Counted from the first letter of the stretch, positions 43,930-53,967 are shown. The stretch is 64,000 bases of DNA from RYN-428 sp035551995 (GCA_035551995.1 DASZME010000005.1:25668-89667); one strand, 5' to 3'. Notes: generated by a model from the letters alone, not told the origin. Numbers and translations are program-made.

Positions 43930-44448
43930 TCAGTTTTCAAAAAGCACACTTTCAAGCTTCCCTTCCCGGAAAAAGACGTGAAATTCGTGATCCTTGTCGA
44001 GCTCGCTTTGGAAGGATAGAACAAATGGATGGCCCGCCCCGTGTTCAAGCCAAATCGCGTCCAGCGGAATGATGGGCAGAAGATCGGCCGGTTTGGCGGC
44101 TTGCGGCCATGCGATGTTCGGCTGGACGCGGCGAACTTTGTTATATTCAACGAATAATGCTTTTAAGATTCGCGGCAACAACGCCGCGTAGTGCTTCTCG
44201 ATCTGAAGATACAACTTTTCCTGAAGAGCCGACGGCTCGTGATCATCCGCGCGGATCACCAGCCAAATCCGTTTCTTCAACGGCGCGAAATCGGCCTTGG
44301 CGCGAAGATATCGTCCGTTACGCCACGGCTTGAGCGCGCCGAAAGTGCGATGTTTGACCCGACGCCCCGAAAGCGGCCAAAGCCGCGACATGATCGATCG
44401 TTTTTTCTTCTCCGGAATGATCTCGATCGGCGAAATTTTTGCACTCAT
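43930..44448 (-). CDS. Hypothetical protein
   Basis: 172-aa protein from the ATG at 44448 (an ATG at 44457 would add MTA). No family is recognised. It is mixed alpha/beta with basic segments (RRVKHRTFGALKPWRNGRY, LRAKADFAPLKKRIWLVIRA) and a C-terminus rich in acidic/aromatic residues (LDAIWLEHGAGHPFVLSFQS). It has no signal peptide or TM. The ORF reads smoothly in the local codon usage. Confidence 0.5.
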   Translation of the reverse strand: MSAKISPIEIIPEKKKRSIMSRLWPLSGRRVKHRTFGALKPWRNGRYLRAKADFAPLKKRIWLVIRADDHEPSALQEKLYLQIEKHYAALLPRILKALFVEYNKVRRVQPNIAWPQAAKPADLLPIIPLDAIWLEHGAGHPFVLSFQSELDKDHEFHVFFREGKLESVLFEN

Positions 44449-44522
44449 CGCTGTCATCGCTCACAGTATCGTCGCGGCTCACGATTGTTGATGGCTCAAC
44501 GGCAGCATATCCTCCGCGTACG

Positions 44523-45854
44523 ATGGATACCATGACCCGATTTCCGAGCGACATGAAACAATGGCTTCTCCTCGCCGTTTTCTGCACGGCCACGCTGGTT
44601 CGGCCGCTGATCGCCGCCGCCGCGGCATCGCCGAAGCTCGACTTGAACGACGGCGATCGCGTCGCGTTTCTCGGCAACACCTTCGTCGAGCGCGAACAGA
44701 AAGCCGACTACATCGAGGCGATGCTCATCAGCCATTTCCCCGGCAAAAATATCGCCTTCCGCAACCTCGGCTACAGCGCCGACACCGCCACCGGAGAAGC
44801 CCGCGGCCTGTGTGCCGGATGGACGCAATTTGAAGCCCCGGACAAGGCGTTCGAGCGGCTTCGCAAACTGGTCGCGGAGTTTAAGCCGACCGTCCTGTTG
44901 ATCAACTACGGCATGACCGAGTCGTTTTTCGGGCCTGAAAAGCTGCCGGAGTTCGTGGCCAACTACAACAAGATGCTCGATGCCCTTTCAGCGGCGGCGG
45001 GCGGATCGCCGCGACTCGTTTTGATGTCGCCAAACTATCATGAAGATTTGGGAAAGCCGCTTCCCGATCCTTCCGCACACAACAAAAACCTGCGGATCTA
45101 TTCCGACGCCATCGGCAAGATCGCGGCCCAGCGCGGCGCCCTGTTTATCGATCTCATGGCTTTGACCGAGCGGGCCGGAAAATCGCCGGATGAGCCGTTC
45201 CTTACCTGGAACGGCATCCATCTCACGCCTTACGGTTACTGGCGAGTCGCGTTGGACATCGAACGAAGTTTGGGATTGTCGCCCCGGTACTGGCACATCA
45301 AGGTTGAGGCCGGGGGCGCGGTCGACGATGCCGCCGGCACAAAGCTCTCGGATGTGAAGGTCCAGGGCGACGCTTTGCGTTTCAGCGCCACCGACGACTT
45401 GCTTGCGGTGACGGCGATGCCGAAGGATCCCTTGAATCTTACAGGCGGATTCGCGGTGGAAAGTCCGTTGCCGCTCCCGGCCGAAGCCAAACGCACCGTC
45501 ATCGTGAACGGGCTCAAGCCGGGCACTTACGAATTGAAGGCCGGGAACGAGATTCTCGCCAGCGGAACGCACGACGCGTGGGCCAGGGGCATCGATGTCA
45601 AGGCGGGTCCCGCAGGCCGGCAAGCCGAGGAACTTCGCGCGGCGTTGATCGCCAAAGATTTCGACTATTTCAACTATCAGCGTCCGGACAACGACAGTTA
45701 CATCTTCGCGTTTCGCAAGCGGGAGCAGGGAAGGAACGCGGTGGAAATTCCGCAATTTCTGCCGCTGGTCGAGGAGAAGGAAAAGCAGATCGCGTCGCTG
45801 CGCGTGCCCGCGTCGATCGCCTATGTGCTTCAACGCGCCGCCGTCGCTAAATAA
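44523..45854 (+). CDS. Secreted SGNH/GDSL-type hydrolase
   Basis: 443-aa protein from the ATG at 44523 with a signal peptide (LLLAVFCTATLVRPLIAAAAA). The SGNH blocks are altered: FLGNTFVER replaces the usual GDS block, FRNLGYSADT is block II, INYGMTESF block III and NGIHLTPYGYWRVA carries the catalytic His. The N-terminal form is typical of the planctomycete esterase-like family, in which the Ser is often replaced. A beta-rich C-terminal domain follows. The substrate, possibly an acetylated polysaccharide, is unknown. Confidence 0.8.
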   Translation: MDTMTRFPSDMKQWLLLAVFCTATLVRPLIAAAAASPKLDLNDGDRVAFLGNTFVEREQKADYIEAMLISHFPGKNIAFRNLGYSADTATGEARGLCAGWTQFEAPDKAFERLRKLVAEFKPTVLLINYGMTESFFGPEKLPEFVANYNKMLDALSAAAGGSPRLVLMSPNYHEDLGKPLPDPSAHNKNLRIYSDAIGKIAAQRGALFIDLMALTERAGKSPDEPFLTWNGIHLTPYGYWRVALDIERSLGLSPRYWHIKVEAGGAVDDAAGTKLSDVKVQGDALRFSATDDLLAVTAMPKDPLNLTGGFAVESPLPLPAEAKRTVIVNGLKPGTYELKAGNEILASGTHDAWARGIDVKAGPAGRQAEELRAALIAKDFDYFNYQRPDNDSYIFAFRKREQGRNAVEIPQFLPLVEEKEKQIASLRVPASIAYVLQRAAVAK

Positions 45855-45977
45855 GTTGATCTTTCCGATCGGCACGGGTTCATGCGATTTGCGGCTCACG
45901 CAAGTGTCTGACCCGTGCGCCGTGGATTTCAGTCCGGCATCTTTGACGTTTCGCCTCCAACCCCGTACCTTCTCGTC

Positions 45978-46265
45978 ATGGAAGAATTGCTCACCAAGGA
46001 CCTGCATCCCGGCGTTCGCGTGAAGATTACCCAGCAGATCGCGGCTCGCCATTACTCATGGAATACCGATGTCATCGGGACCATCGTCTCCTTCGAGCAA
46101 AAGCAAACAGGCAGCTGGTTCGCCCATTCGCGCGGCGATAAGCTCTGGCTCGATCGCCTGACGATCCGCAAGGCCGACGGCGAACTCACCACCCTCAATC
46201 TCGATGAGTTCACGCATATCGAAGTGGTGGACGAAACCGGCAATCCGATTGTCGCCGATGATTGA
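45978..46265 (+). CDS. Conserved hypothetical protein
   Basis: 95-aa small protein from the ATG at 45978 (MEELLTKDLHPGVRVKITQQ). It is predicted to be a small beta-barrel: VIGTIVSFEQKQTGSWFAHS, LWLDRLTIRKADGELTTLNL. It has no signal peptide. The function is unknown. It lies between an SGNH hydrolase and a PfkB kinase. Confidence 0.7.
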   Translation: MEELLTKDLHPGVRVKITQQIAARHYSWNTDVIGTIVSFEQKQTGSWFAHSRGDKLWLDRLTIRKADGELTTLNLDEFTHIEVVDETGNPIVADD

Positions 46266-46343
46266 TCGCCACACTGAGAGTCAGAGTTGTAAAGGCCGAG
46301 CCGAAGCCCGGCGCCCTTCACCGCGATCGCTTTCGACACTCCC

Positions 46344-47273
46344 ATGGACGCTGCACTCTTTGGATTGATCGTGGCGGACGTGATCGGCGAACCGGTCGAT
46401 CTGCGCCATCCGCCGGCGCCGGGCGGGTTGGAGTTGGTTCGATCGATCACCCTAACGACCGGCGGCAACGTCTGCAACACCGGCGTGGCGATGGCGAAAC
46501 TGGGGATGTCGGTTGCCGCCGCCGGGCTGGTGGGGGAGGACGTGCTGGGGGCGGCGGTGGTCGATCGGCTGAAGCACGCGGGGGTCGATACGTCGTCGGT
46601 CTTTACCACCGCGGCCGCCCAGACCAGCGCAACGATGGTGGCGGTCGAGCCGGGCGGGGAACGGGTTTTCTTTCACACGCCCGGCGCCACCACGCTATTG
46701 AATGCCGCCGCGTTTCGGCGATGTTTCCCGATTTTTTCGCGGTGCCGATGGGTGCAGGTCGGCTACTTTGGGTTGCTGCCGGCGCTGACGCCCGACTTGC
46801 CGGCCCTTCTCCAGGAACTTCGCGCGTTTACGCCGGCGACGCGCATCGGGCTTGACACCGTCAATCCGCCCGGCAGGTGGGATTTGCTGGAACCGATTCT
46901 GCCGCACCTGGATTTGTTCGCGCCCAGCCGCACCGAGGCCGCCGCCCTGACCGGAGAAAGCGACCCGGAAAAGATGGTGGCCGTTTTTCGCAAGAAAATG
47001 AAATGTGGTCTAATCGGCGTCAAGCTCGACGCCGACGGCTGTTTCCTTGACGACGGGCATCGTTCGGTTTTCGCCCCTTCGTACAAAATCGACGTGATCG
47101 ACACCACCGGCGCCGGGGATACCTGGTTTGGCGGGATGCTCACCGGGCTGTGTAAGGAGATGCCGGTGGAACAATGCGCAAAATTCGCAAACCGGGCCGC
47201 CGCCGATTGCTGCACGGCGCTGGGGGCGTCGGCCGGCGTGCGGACATTTGAACAGACGCTGGCGCGAATCTGA
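46344..47273 (+). CDS. PfkB-family carbohydrate kinase
   Basis: 309-aa ribokinase-like enzyme. It has the N-terminal GGNVCNTGVAMAKLGMSVAA, substrate-loop residues and the C-terminal anion-hole signature DTTGAGDTWFGGMLTG (catalytic Asp in GAGD). The substrate is probably a sugar or nucleoside; no residue fixes it. Confidence 0.92.
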   Translation: MDAALFGLIVADVIGEPVDLRHPPAPGGLELVRSITLTTGGNVCNTGVAMAKLGMSVAAAGLVGEDVLGAAVVDRLKHAGVDTSSVFTTAAAQTSATMVAVEPGGERVFFHTPGATTLLNAAAFRRCFPIFSRCRWVQVGYFGLLPALTPDLPALLQELRAFTPATRIGLDTVNPPGRWDLLEPILPHLDLFAPSRTEAAALTGESDPEKMVAVFRKKMKCGLIGVKLDADGCFLDDGHRSVFAPSYKIDVIDTTGAGDTWFGGMLTGLCKEMPVEQCAKFANRAAADCCTALGASAGVRTFEQTLARI

Positions 47274-47400
47274 TTTTCGCGAGGAATTTTGCGCGCGGGC
47301 GGCTACAACCCGATCGCTTTGGGCGTATACTAATGAACAGCGCCCGGCGGCAGTTGGCGACGATTCCCGGGAGCATGGGCTGGCTTGATTATTTTGAATC

Positions 47401-48969
47401 GTGTCACGCATTTTACTTTTGGCTTTGTTTCTGATTTGGATGGCTGGGCCTCCGCCGGCCCAGTCGCGGGCGGAATTAACGCCCAATCTCACCCTCTTTT
47501 TTAGTGTTTACATGGCGATGGTCCTGGTCCTGGGGCTTTGGAGCCGGGGTTTGGCGCGCCGCGTGGCGACCGACCATTTTCATCGAAGCCTGCGCCGCTT
47601 TAACCAAACAATGATCGCCGCCCGGTTGATGGTGCCCGCGTGGTTCGCCATCGGCGTTTGGGCGCTGGGATGGGGTTCATTGTTGCTTCAGTGGGGCGAG
47701 CCGTTTTATCGATCCGCTCCCGGCCTTCTCCTGGGCACGTTGCCCGCCTTTGCGGCTTGGATGGGCCTCTGGTGGTCGCAGTATCCCGCCGAGCGGGCGC
47801 TGCGGGAACAAAATCTGCTGATCGATCTGGATAACGGCGTTCCTCTCTATCAGCCAATTTCATTTCGCAGGTATTTCGCGTCCAACTTTCGGCTTCAGGT
47901 CCTCTTCACGCTGCTGCCGGTGGTGATGATCGTGTTGGTGCGAGATGGGTTGATGTGGATCGCGGCGTGGATGCTCGGCCCGATCGCGGCCGGCGCGCCG
48001 CCGTACGTGGAAATGGTTTCCATGCTTTTGTCGGCGGCGGCGGTGTTTCTTTTCGCCCCGGCGCTGTTGCGCCGAATACTCAATACCAGCCCGATGCCCG
48101 CCTCGCCCCTCCGCGAGCGCCTCGACGCCCTTTGCCGCCGGGCCGGTGTTCGCTATCGGCAGATCCTGGTCTGGAATACCCACAACCACGTCGGCAACGC
48201 CGCCGTCATGGGCGTGCTTCCCCGCCTCCGGTATGTGCTCTTGTCCGACGTCCTTCTGGAACGGATGACAGACGAGCAGATCGAGGCGGTCTTCGCCCAC
48301 GAACTTGGCCATATCGTCCATCGCCACATGACGTGGTACGCGATATTCTTTGTCGTGCTGATTCTCCTGATCAGCGGTCTGGGAACCGTGCTCACGCCAT
48401 ACATTCACGCCCTCAGCGCCGGCAGCGCCACCGAAGGCGTCATCGGCAGCCTGTTTATTGTCGCCTTCTTCCTGCTGTTCGGCGCCCTCAGCCGCCGCTG
48501 CGAACGCCAGGCGGATGTCTATGCCGCCCGAACCATCGAAATGCTTAAGGCGGAGGAGCCGTTAACCTCACAGGGGCTTTTCGCGGCCCGGCAGTTGGTG
48601 ACCGTGGGCGCCGGCCCGCTGTCCCCTTTGCGCTCGGCGCGGCGGACCCATGTCGGCCGTCACGGCGCCGGTATATTCGCGTCGGCGCTTCGCCGCGTCG
48701 CGATCATCAACAACATCCCCATCAATCCCCGCACGCGGTCTGGCTCAGGCTTCTGGAACCGCGTCGCCCATTGGCTCGAAGAAGCCGTCGAGCTGTGCAA
48801 CAATTGGCTGCATGGCAGCATCGCCGGCCGGATGCAATATCTGCAGGACCTCAGCGCCGACCCCCGTCTCACCGGCCATTTCGACCGCACCATGTACTGG
48901 CTCTTTTGCGGCCTTCTTTTCGCGCTCTTCACATCCGCGATTTTCTCGGCGCTTCAGTCGCTCCCCTAG
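47401..48969 (+). CDS. M48-family membrane metalloprotease
   Basis: 522-aa integral membrane protein with a GTG start at 47401. There are several N-terminal TMs, then zinc motif AHELGHIVHRH (about residue 300), a TM pair and a third ligand region in RRCERQADVYAARTIEM. It resembles HtpX/Ste24-like quality-control proteases. The two N-terminal TM blocks before the HEXXH motif suggest a Ste24-type topology. Confidence 0.92.
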   Translation: MSRILLLALFLIWMAGPPPAQSRAELTPNLTLFFSVYMAMVLVLGLWSRGLARRVATDHFHRSLRRFNQTMIAARLMVPAWFAIGVWALGWGSLLLQWGEPFYRSAPGLLLGTLPAFAAWMGLWWSQYPAERALREQNLLIDLDNGVPLYQPISFRRYFASNFRLQVLFTLLPVVMIVLVRDGLMWIAAWMLGPIAAGAPPYVEMVSMLLSAAAVFLFAPALLRRILNTSPMPASPLRERLDALCRRAGVRYRQILVWNTHNHVGNAAVMGVLPRLRYVLLSDVLLERMTDEQIEAVFAHELGHIVHRHMTWYAIFFVVLILLISGLGTVLTPYIHALSAGSATEGVIGSLFIVAFFLLFGALSRRCERQADVYAARTIEMLKAEEPLTSQGLFAARQLVTVGAGPLSPLRSARRTHVGRHGAGIFASALRRVAIINNIPINPRTRSGSGFWNRVAHWLEEAVELCNNWLHGSIAGRMQYLQDLSADPRLTGHFDRTMYWLFCGLLFALFTSAIFSALQSLP

Positions 48970-49146
48970 CGCTCGTGCTCAAATCAGCATCCGCCGCGAA
49001 GTGTTCCTGATCCTTTAGCCGCCCTGCTTGCAGGGCGTGTCGAGAAGCGATCTCGATCGGACGACGCCGTTGGACGCTCAGGGCATCCGGCCTGAAATTG
49101 CGTCGCGCGAATAAATTCGCGTGCAGCCGGCCTTCGCCCACGATCA

Positions 49147-50043
49147 TTATTTCTTATCCAACGACCGAAGGAATTGAATGCTTTGTTGAATCTGCCGTTC
49201 CGATCGGCTCGACTCGTCTTCGATGTAAAAATGTTTGACGCCGATTGCTTCGCCCTCGCGCACGATGCCCGCGATGTCCATCTGACCGGCGCCGAGGGCG
49301 ACGTCGTTTTCGATGTTCTCATGGCCGGTCGTGTTGGGAACCTTGACGGATTTGTCCATGTCCTTCAGATGCAACAATGGAAAGCGGTTTGGATATTTCC
49401 GCATCAGCTTTATCGGATCGGCGCCGCCGTGGTAGGCCCAGAAAACATCCAATTCAAAATTGGCGTATTCCGGACGCGTAAGGCTAGCGAGAAGGTCGAA
49501 TAGGGTGCCGTCCTGATACGATCGAAACTCGTAGCCGTGCGGGTGATAAGTGAAATGCAGCCCAGCGTCGGCCAGCTTCTTCCCCCATTCGTTGAATTTG
49601 TCGGCGGCCTGACGGGCGTCGTCGGCGGTGAAATCGCCGCGATGCGGGATCCACGGCAGCGTGACGTATTGGCAGCCCAGAATCTTGGCGTCACGGATGA
49701 TGCCGTCGATATCCGTGGCGAATTGCCCCCATTGATAGTGGATGCCGCTGGCGTGCAAATGATGCTTATCCAGTTCGGCGCGAAACTGCTCGGCGGTCAG
49801 CTTAAACAGCCCGCCCAATTCCACGTCGCTCACGCCCCACGTCTCAACCTCCGCGAGCGGGGCGTCAACGTCCTTCGCCATTTGCGCGCGCAAGCTGTAC
49901 AACTGAAGACCGATGACGATCGGCTCATGTCCGTTGTCCGGCGCTGCGCCGCGCGCGACTGGCGCGGTCGAAAAGCAAACGGATATCATCCCCAAAACAT
50001 AACCGAGTGAAAAGGCGTAACGCAGCGGGTGATTGAGAGTCAT
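49147..50043 (-). CDS. Sugar-phosphate isomerase/epimerase-like TIM barrel, exported
   Basis: 298-aa protein from the ATG at 50043 with a hydrophobic N-terminus (YAFSLGYVLGMISVCFSTAP) that may be a signal. The AP-endonuclease-2/xylose-isomerase fold is seen in IGLQLYSLRAQMAKD, FTYHPHGYEFRSY, FELDVFWAYHGGADP and FPLLHLKDMDKS, with the usual metal-binding Glu/Asp/His set. In planctomycetes such proteins often act on keto-sugars. The substrate is not known. Confidence 0.85.
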   Translation of the reverse strand: MTLNHPLRYAFSLGYVLGMISVCFSTAPVARGAAPDNGHEPIVIGLQLYSLRAQMAKDVDAPLAEVETWGVSDVELGGLFKLTAEQFRAELDKHHLHASGIHYQWGQFATDIDGIIRDAKILGCQYVTLPWIPHRGDFTADDARQAADKFNEWGKKLADAGLHFTYHPHGYEFRSYQDGTLFDLLASLTRPEYANFELDVFWAYHGGADPIKLMRKYPNRFPLLHLKDMDKSVKVPNTTGHENIENDVALGAGQMDIAGIVREGEAIGVKHFYIEDESSRSERQIQQSIQFLRSLDKK

Positions 50044-50167
50044 ACAGGAAATTCTAAGCGAGAAAGCGACGAATGAGTAGCTCAGCGCCTCCCGCCCGGC
50101 AAATGGTTCAGCTTGAGTAAAAGTCGAGCCTAAAATCAGGCGTTGGAACGCCGCCGCGCGAAAATAA

Positions 50168-52486
50168 ATGAACACCGCTGTCTCGACTTCCGTCGCTTCT
50201 CCCGACATCGCCGAAACCGGCATTGACGTGAGTGGAATGAGCTGCGCAAGCTGCGTCGCCCATGTGGAAAAGGCGGTTTTGTCGCTGGCGGGCGTCGAGC
50301 AGTGCGACGTGAACCTTGCCCGCGGCCGAGCCCGCGTGCGTTATCATCCGTCCCAAACATCGCCGCTGGCGGTGGCGGCCGCGATTTCCCGGGGTGGGTA
50401 CGAGGCGACGCCGGAAGCGACCGACGATGCATCGGGCGACGCCGAGGGAAAACGCCTCGAGCGGCAGCGGCACGAAGAAAGCGGCTGGCGCCGTCGGGCG
50501 ATCGTCGGCGTCGTGCTCTGGCTTCCCATGGAAGCCGCCCACTGGCTGACGCAACTGCTCGGCGGACACGCGTTCCACCACGCCGCCGCCCAATCGACCT
50601 GGCTCGGCTGGGCCGCGCTGATCTGCAGCACCATCGCGATGGCATACGTCGGCGGCCGTTTTTATCAAAGCGCCTGGGCCGCCCTTCGCCGCCGCACGAG
50701 CAACATGGACACGCTCATTTCGATGGGCGCCAGTGTCGCTTATGGCTATAGCCTGATCTATTTCATCGGCGGCTTGCGCGGCACATGGCCGCCGCCGTCG
50801 ATGCATGAACTATTTTTCATGGAAGCGGCCGGATTGCTCGCCTTGATCAGCCTCGGACACTGGCTCGAGGCGCGGGCCAGGCAATCCGCCGGGTCGGCCA
50901 TTCACCAATTGCTCGAACTGACGCCGGCCATCGCGCTCCGCGCGAGCGATGACGGCTCTGCTTTTACGGAAATTTCCGTCTCGGCCATCAAAATCGGCGA
51001 CAAACTTCTCGTCCGGCCGGGCGATCGCGTTCCCATCGACGGCGTGGTGATCGAAGGCCAGTCCAACGTCGACGAATCGATGATCTCCGGCGAACCGATC
51101 CCCATCCCCCGCGCCGCCGGCAATCCCGTCGTCGGCGGCACGATCAACCAGGACGGCCGGCTGATCATCCGCGTCACCAGGACCGGCGCCCAAACCGCGC
51201 TCTCCCAAATCATCCGCCTGGTCGAAAACGCGCAATCCACCAAGCCGCCGGTGCAAAAGCTCGCCGATCGAATCTCGGCGGTGTTTGTGCCGACGGTTCT
51301 CGCGATCGCCCTGGTCACGGGGTTCGGCTGGTATGGCTGGGGCCATCATCTGGATTGGCCGGCGGGCCAGACGTGGGCGGCGGTGGCGCGGGCGGTGTGC
51401 AGCGTGCTGATTATCGCCTGCCCGTGCGCGCTGGGCCTGGCCGTCCCGGCCACCGTCATGGTGGGAACCGGCGCCGGCGCTCGGCGGGGAATTTTGATCC
51501 GCGATATCGACGCGCTTCAAAACGCGGAAAAAATCGATGTCGTCGTCCTCGACAAAACCGGAACCATCACCCAGGGAAAACCGGCCGTCACCGATATCGT
51601 CATGCACGACGGCGCCGGCGATTCAAACGACGTGTTGCTTCTCGCGGCGTCCGCCGAGCAATTCAGCGCGCATCCGCTGGCCAGGGCGATCGTCGCCGAG
51701 GCGCGCGCCAGGCGATTGAAATTAGCGACGCCGGAAAAATTTTCCAGTGAATCGGGATCGGGCGTGGCGGCCGAGATAAACGGCCGTACGCTGCTCGTCG
51801 GAAGCGCGGCGCTGATCGGGAGCGACGGCGCGGCCGGCGGTCATCTCGCCGGGATTTCCGCCGGGCAAACGCATGTTCATGTGGCGTGGCGCGGCGCGGC
51901 GGGATCGAACGAGCGGCTGGGAACGATCGTGATCGCCGATCAGTTGAAATCCGATTCGATCGCATCCATCGGCGAACTTCATCGAATGAAGCTTCGCACG
52001 ATCTTGCTCAGCGGCGACAACCGCGCCGCCGCCGAAAGCGTCGCCCGGCAGGTTGGGATCGACGACGTTCGGGCCGAGGTGAAGCCCGCCGACAAGGCCG
52101 CGGTGATCCGGGAATTGCAGAGCGATGGATTTCGAGTCGCGATGGTCGGGGACGGCATCAACGACGCTCCCGCACTGGCGACGGCGGATCTCGGGATCGC
52201 CATCGGCGGCGGATCCGACATCGCCAGGGAAGCGGGGGATATTGTCCTGCTGAGCGGCAGTCTCGGCGGAGTCGCCGCCGCCATCCGGTTGTCGAAAGGT
52301 ACGATGCGCAAAATTCGCCAGAACCTTTTTCTGGCGTTCATTTTTAACGTGATCGCCATTCCGCTGGCGGCATTTGGATTGGTGAATCCTTTAATCGCCG
52401 CCGCCGCCATGGCGCTGTCGGACGTGACGGTGGTAACCAACGCGCTGCTGCTGCGCCGGGTGAAAATCGATCCCGAGGTGCGATAA
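50168..52486 (+). CDS. copA: Copper-translocating P1B-type ATPase
   Basis: 772-aa heavy-metal P-type ATPase. An N-terminal HMA domain has the metal motif GMSCASCVAHVEK, then TM helices. ACPCALGLA is the transmembrane CPC ion site, DKTGTIT the phosphorylation Asp, HPLARAI and MVGDGINDAPALA the ATP-binding loops. The CPC motif and single HMA domain make Cu(I) export most likely. It is divergent from the isomerase gene; no regulator gene is adjacent. Confidence 0.93.
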   Translation: MNTAVSTSVASPDIAETGIDVSGMSCASCVAHVEKAVLSLAGVEQCDVNLARGRARVRYHPSQTSPLAVAAAISRGGYEATPEATDDASGDAEGKRLERQRHEESGWRRRAIVGVVLWLPMEAAHWLTQLLGGHAFHHAAAQSTWLGWAALICSTIAMAYVGGRFYQSAWAALRRRTSNMDTLISMGASVAYGYSLIYFIGGLRGTWPPPSMHELFFMEAAGLLALISLGHWLEARARQSAGSAIHQLLELTPAIALRASDDGSAFTEISVSAIKIGDKLLVRPGDRVPIDGVVIEGQSNVDESMISGEPIPIPRAAGNPVVGGTINQDGRLIIRVTRTGAQTALSQIIRLVENAQSTKPPVQKLADRISAVFVPTVLAIALVTGFGWYGWGHHLDWPAGQTWAAVARAVCSVLIIACPCALGLAVPATVMVGTGAGARRGILIRDIDALQNAEKIDVVVLDKTGTITQGKPAVTDIVMHDGAGDSNDVLLLAASAEQFSAHPLARAIVAEARARRLKLATPEKFSSESGSGVAAEINGRTLLVGSAALIGSDGAAGGHLAGISAGQTHVHVAWRGAAGSNERLGTIVIADQLKSDSIASIGELHRMKLRTILLSGDNRAAAESVARQVGIDDVRAEVKPADKAAVIRELQSDGFRVAMVGDGINDAPALATADLGIAIGGGSDIAREAGDIVLLSGSLGGVAAAIRLSKGTMRKIRQNLFLAFIFNVIAIPLAAFGLVNPLIAAAAMALSDVTVVTNALLLRRVKIDPEVR

Positions 52487-52805
52487 AGCCGCTAGGTAAG
52501 ACAAGTCTCTTCGCCGAGCGCTCCCGCGAGGATCCCGCGGTCTCCGGATGGCGGGCGCGCTTGCTCGGCGGCCGCGTCCGGTCGTTGGCGCTATGGATTT
52601 GTTTGGTCGCCGGACGCGCTGGGTCGCCCTGATTTTCGGCAGGCGGATTTTTGATTTAATTTCGCCGGCCATTTCTTCCTTGACGCCAGCCACCCCCCTC
52701 GCTTTAATGCCGCCACTTTGCCTGTCGAGACGGACAGCGGTGGCCGGCGGCGGCAATGAGCGCATCGTGACAAAGGCATAGCGAGGCAACGCAAGGGAAT
52801 CCTGT
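52487..52805. other. 319-bp stretch without a gene
   Basis: It lies between copA and the acidic-protein gene. No hairpin, repeat or ORF was found that the neighbours do not explain. Confidence 0.4.
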
Positions 52806-53222
52806 ATGATCAATGAAATGCAACCAAACGGTTTGACGCTTCTCTCGGACTTGCTCGACGGCGCAGCCGGTGAGGGAACGGTGGCTGTCCTGTCCGGCGA
52901 CCGCATCGCCCGCGGGGTCTCCGGATATCCGGCCTGGCTTCTCGACGACGATGTGCTTCCGCAAGCCGCCAAGCGCAAAGCCGCCGACGACGATGAAGAT
53001 GAAGAGGAGGAGGAAGAAACCGACGACGTCGCCGCCGACGACGATGAAGAGGACGTGGAGGATGACGCCGACGAAGACGAGGACGAAGACCTCGATGAAG
53101 ACGAGGACGAGGATGAGGACGACGAGGAAGAGGAGGAAGACGACGAATTCGATAATCCCGACGACGACGAGGACGATGACGACGACTATGAAGACGAAGA
53201 ATTCGAGGATGACGACGAGTAG
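52806..53222 (+). CDS. Very acidic C-terminal low-complexity protein
   Basis: 138-aa protein with a ribosome-binding site AAGGGA and ATG at 52806. The first 60 residues are ordinary (MINEMQPNGLTLLSDLLDGA, VAVLSGDRIARG). The last 80 are almost entirely Asp/Glu with few interruptions. No family is recognised. Codon use and the start site look genuine, and the repetitive GAC/GAG tract explains the low complexity. It may bind metal ions or basic proteins. Confidence 0.7.
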   Translation: MINEMQPNGLTLLSDLLDGAAGEGTVAVLSGDRIARGVSGYPAWLLDDDVLPQAAKRKAADDDEDEEEEEETDDVAADDDEEDVEDDADEDEDEDLDEDEDEDEDDEEEEEDDEFDNPDDDEDDDDDYEDEEFEDDDE

Positions 53223-53250
53223 GCGCCGCCTTACGGCGATTTATAACGCC

Positions 53251-53374
53251 GAAAAATTCCGAAATCCAAAATCGATTTGATGATGCGTGCCGTGCGTCGA
53301 ATCAAATGCCGATCGCAGGCACGACGAAGGGACGGGATGGAACCGGTTTCGATTTTGGATTTCGGATTTCTCGG
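53251..53374. repeat. Inverted repeat between convergent genes
   Basis: Perfect 17-bp arms CCGAAATCCAAAATCGA (53259-53275) and its complement (53349-53365) with a 73-bp spacer; homology extends a few bases outward. It lies in the 164-bp gap between the acidic-protein and arfB stop codons, a usual place for bidirectional termination or REP-type elements. Confidence 0.6.
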
Positions 53375-53386
53375 CGCCGCCCGATT

Positions 53387-53875
53387 CTATTCTTCCTTCC
53401 CGCCGCCTCTTCGACCCGACTTGATTTCTCCGCGATGCCGCTTGGCCTCCAGCCTTCGCCGGCGCGACGCCCGCGACGGCTTGGTCTTGCGGCGTCTCTT
53501 TGGCTCGTGTACCGCCGCCTCGATCATCGCGCGCAATCGTTCCATCGCCGCAAGGCGATTTTGCTCCTGTGAGCGCTCGGAATCGGCGGCGACATGAATC
53601 TCTCCCGCCGCCGTGATGCGCTTTCCGGCGATCTCGCGCAGGCGATCGACGGCACTTTCAGTGAGCCCCCGGATCGCCGTCAACGCGATCCAAAGCTCCG
53701 CCTTGGTGTTGACTTTATTGACGTTTTGCCCGCCCGGCCCTCGACTCCGCGCATATTGAAATCGCAGCGCCGATTCGGGAATTTTCACTCCCGGCGCCAG
53801 TTCGATCGCGTCGGCCGGCGGCGGGGGCGGTTCCGGCGCCGGCTTCGACGGAAATTGCGGCGAAGTATCAGCCAT
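53387..53875 (-). CDS. arfB: Alternative ribosome-rescue peptidyl-tRNA hydrolase
   Basis: 162-aa protein from the ATG at 53875. The catalytic GGQ motif is in YARSRGPGGQNVNKVNTK. The basic C-terminal tail (KRRRKTKPSRASRRRRLEAK) is the ArfB/YaeJ mRNA-channel-binding extension. It releases peptides from stalled ribosomes. The longer in-frame extension upstream is Arg-rich and unlikely to be coding. Confidence 0.93.
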   Translation of the reverse strand: MADTSPQFPSKPAPEPPPPPADAIELAPGVKIPESALRFQYARSRGPGGQNVNKVNTKAELWIALTAIRGLTESAVDRLREIAGKRITAAGEIHVAADSERSQEQNRLAAMERLRAMIEAAVHEPKRRRKTKPSRASRRRRLEAKRHRGEIKSGRRGGGKEE

Positions 53876-53967
53876 ATGATCCAGGAGCGGCTCTGCCCGC
53901 CGCCGTCCGGTTGATGATAGGCGACCCCATCGCACGATCACTTTTGCTCGATGGCGGCGCGTCTGCG

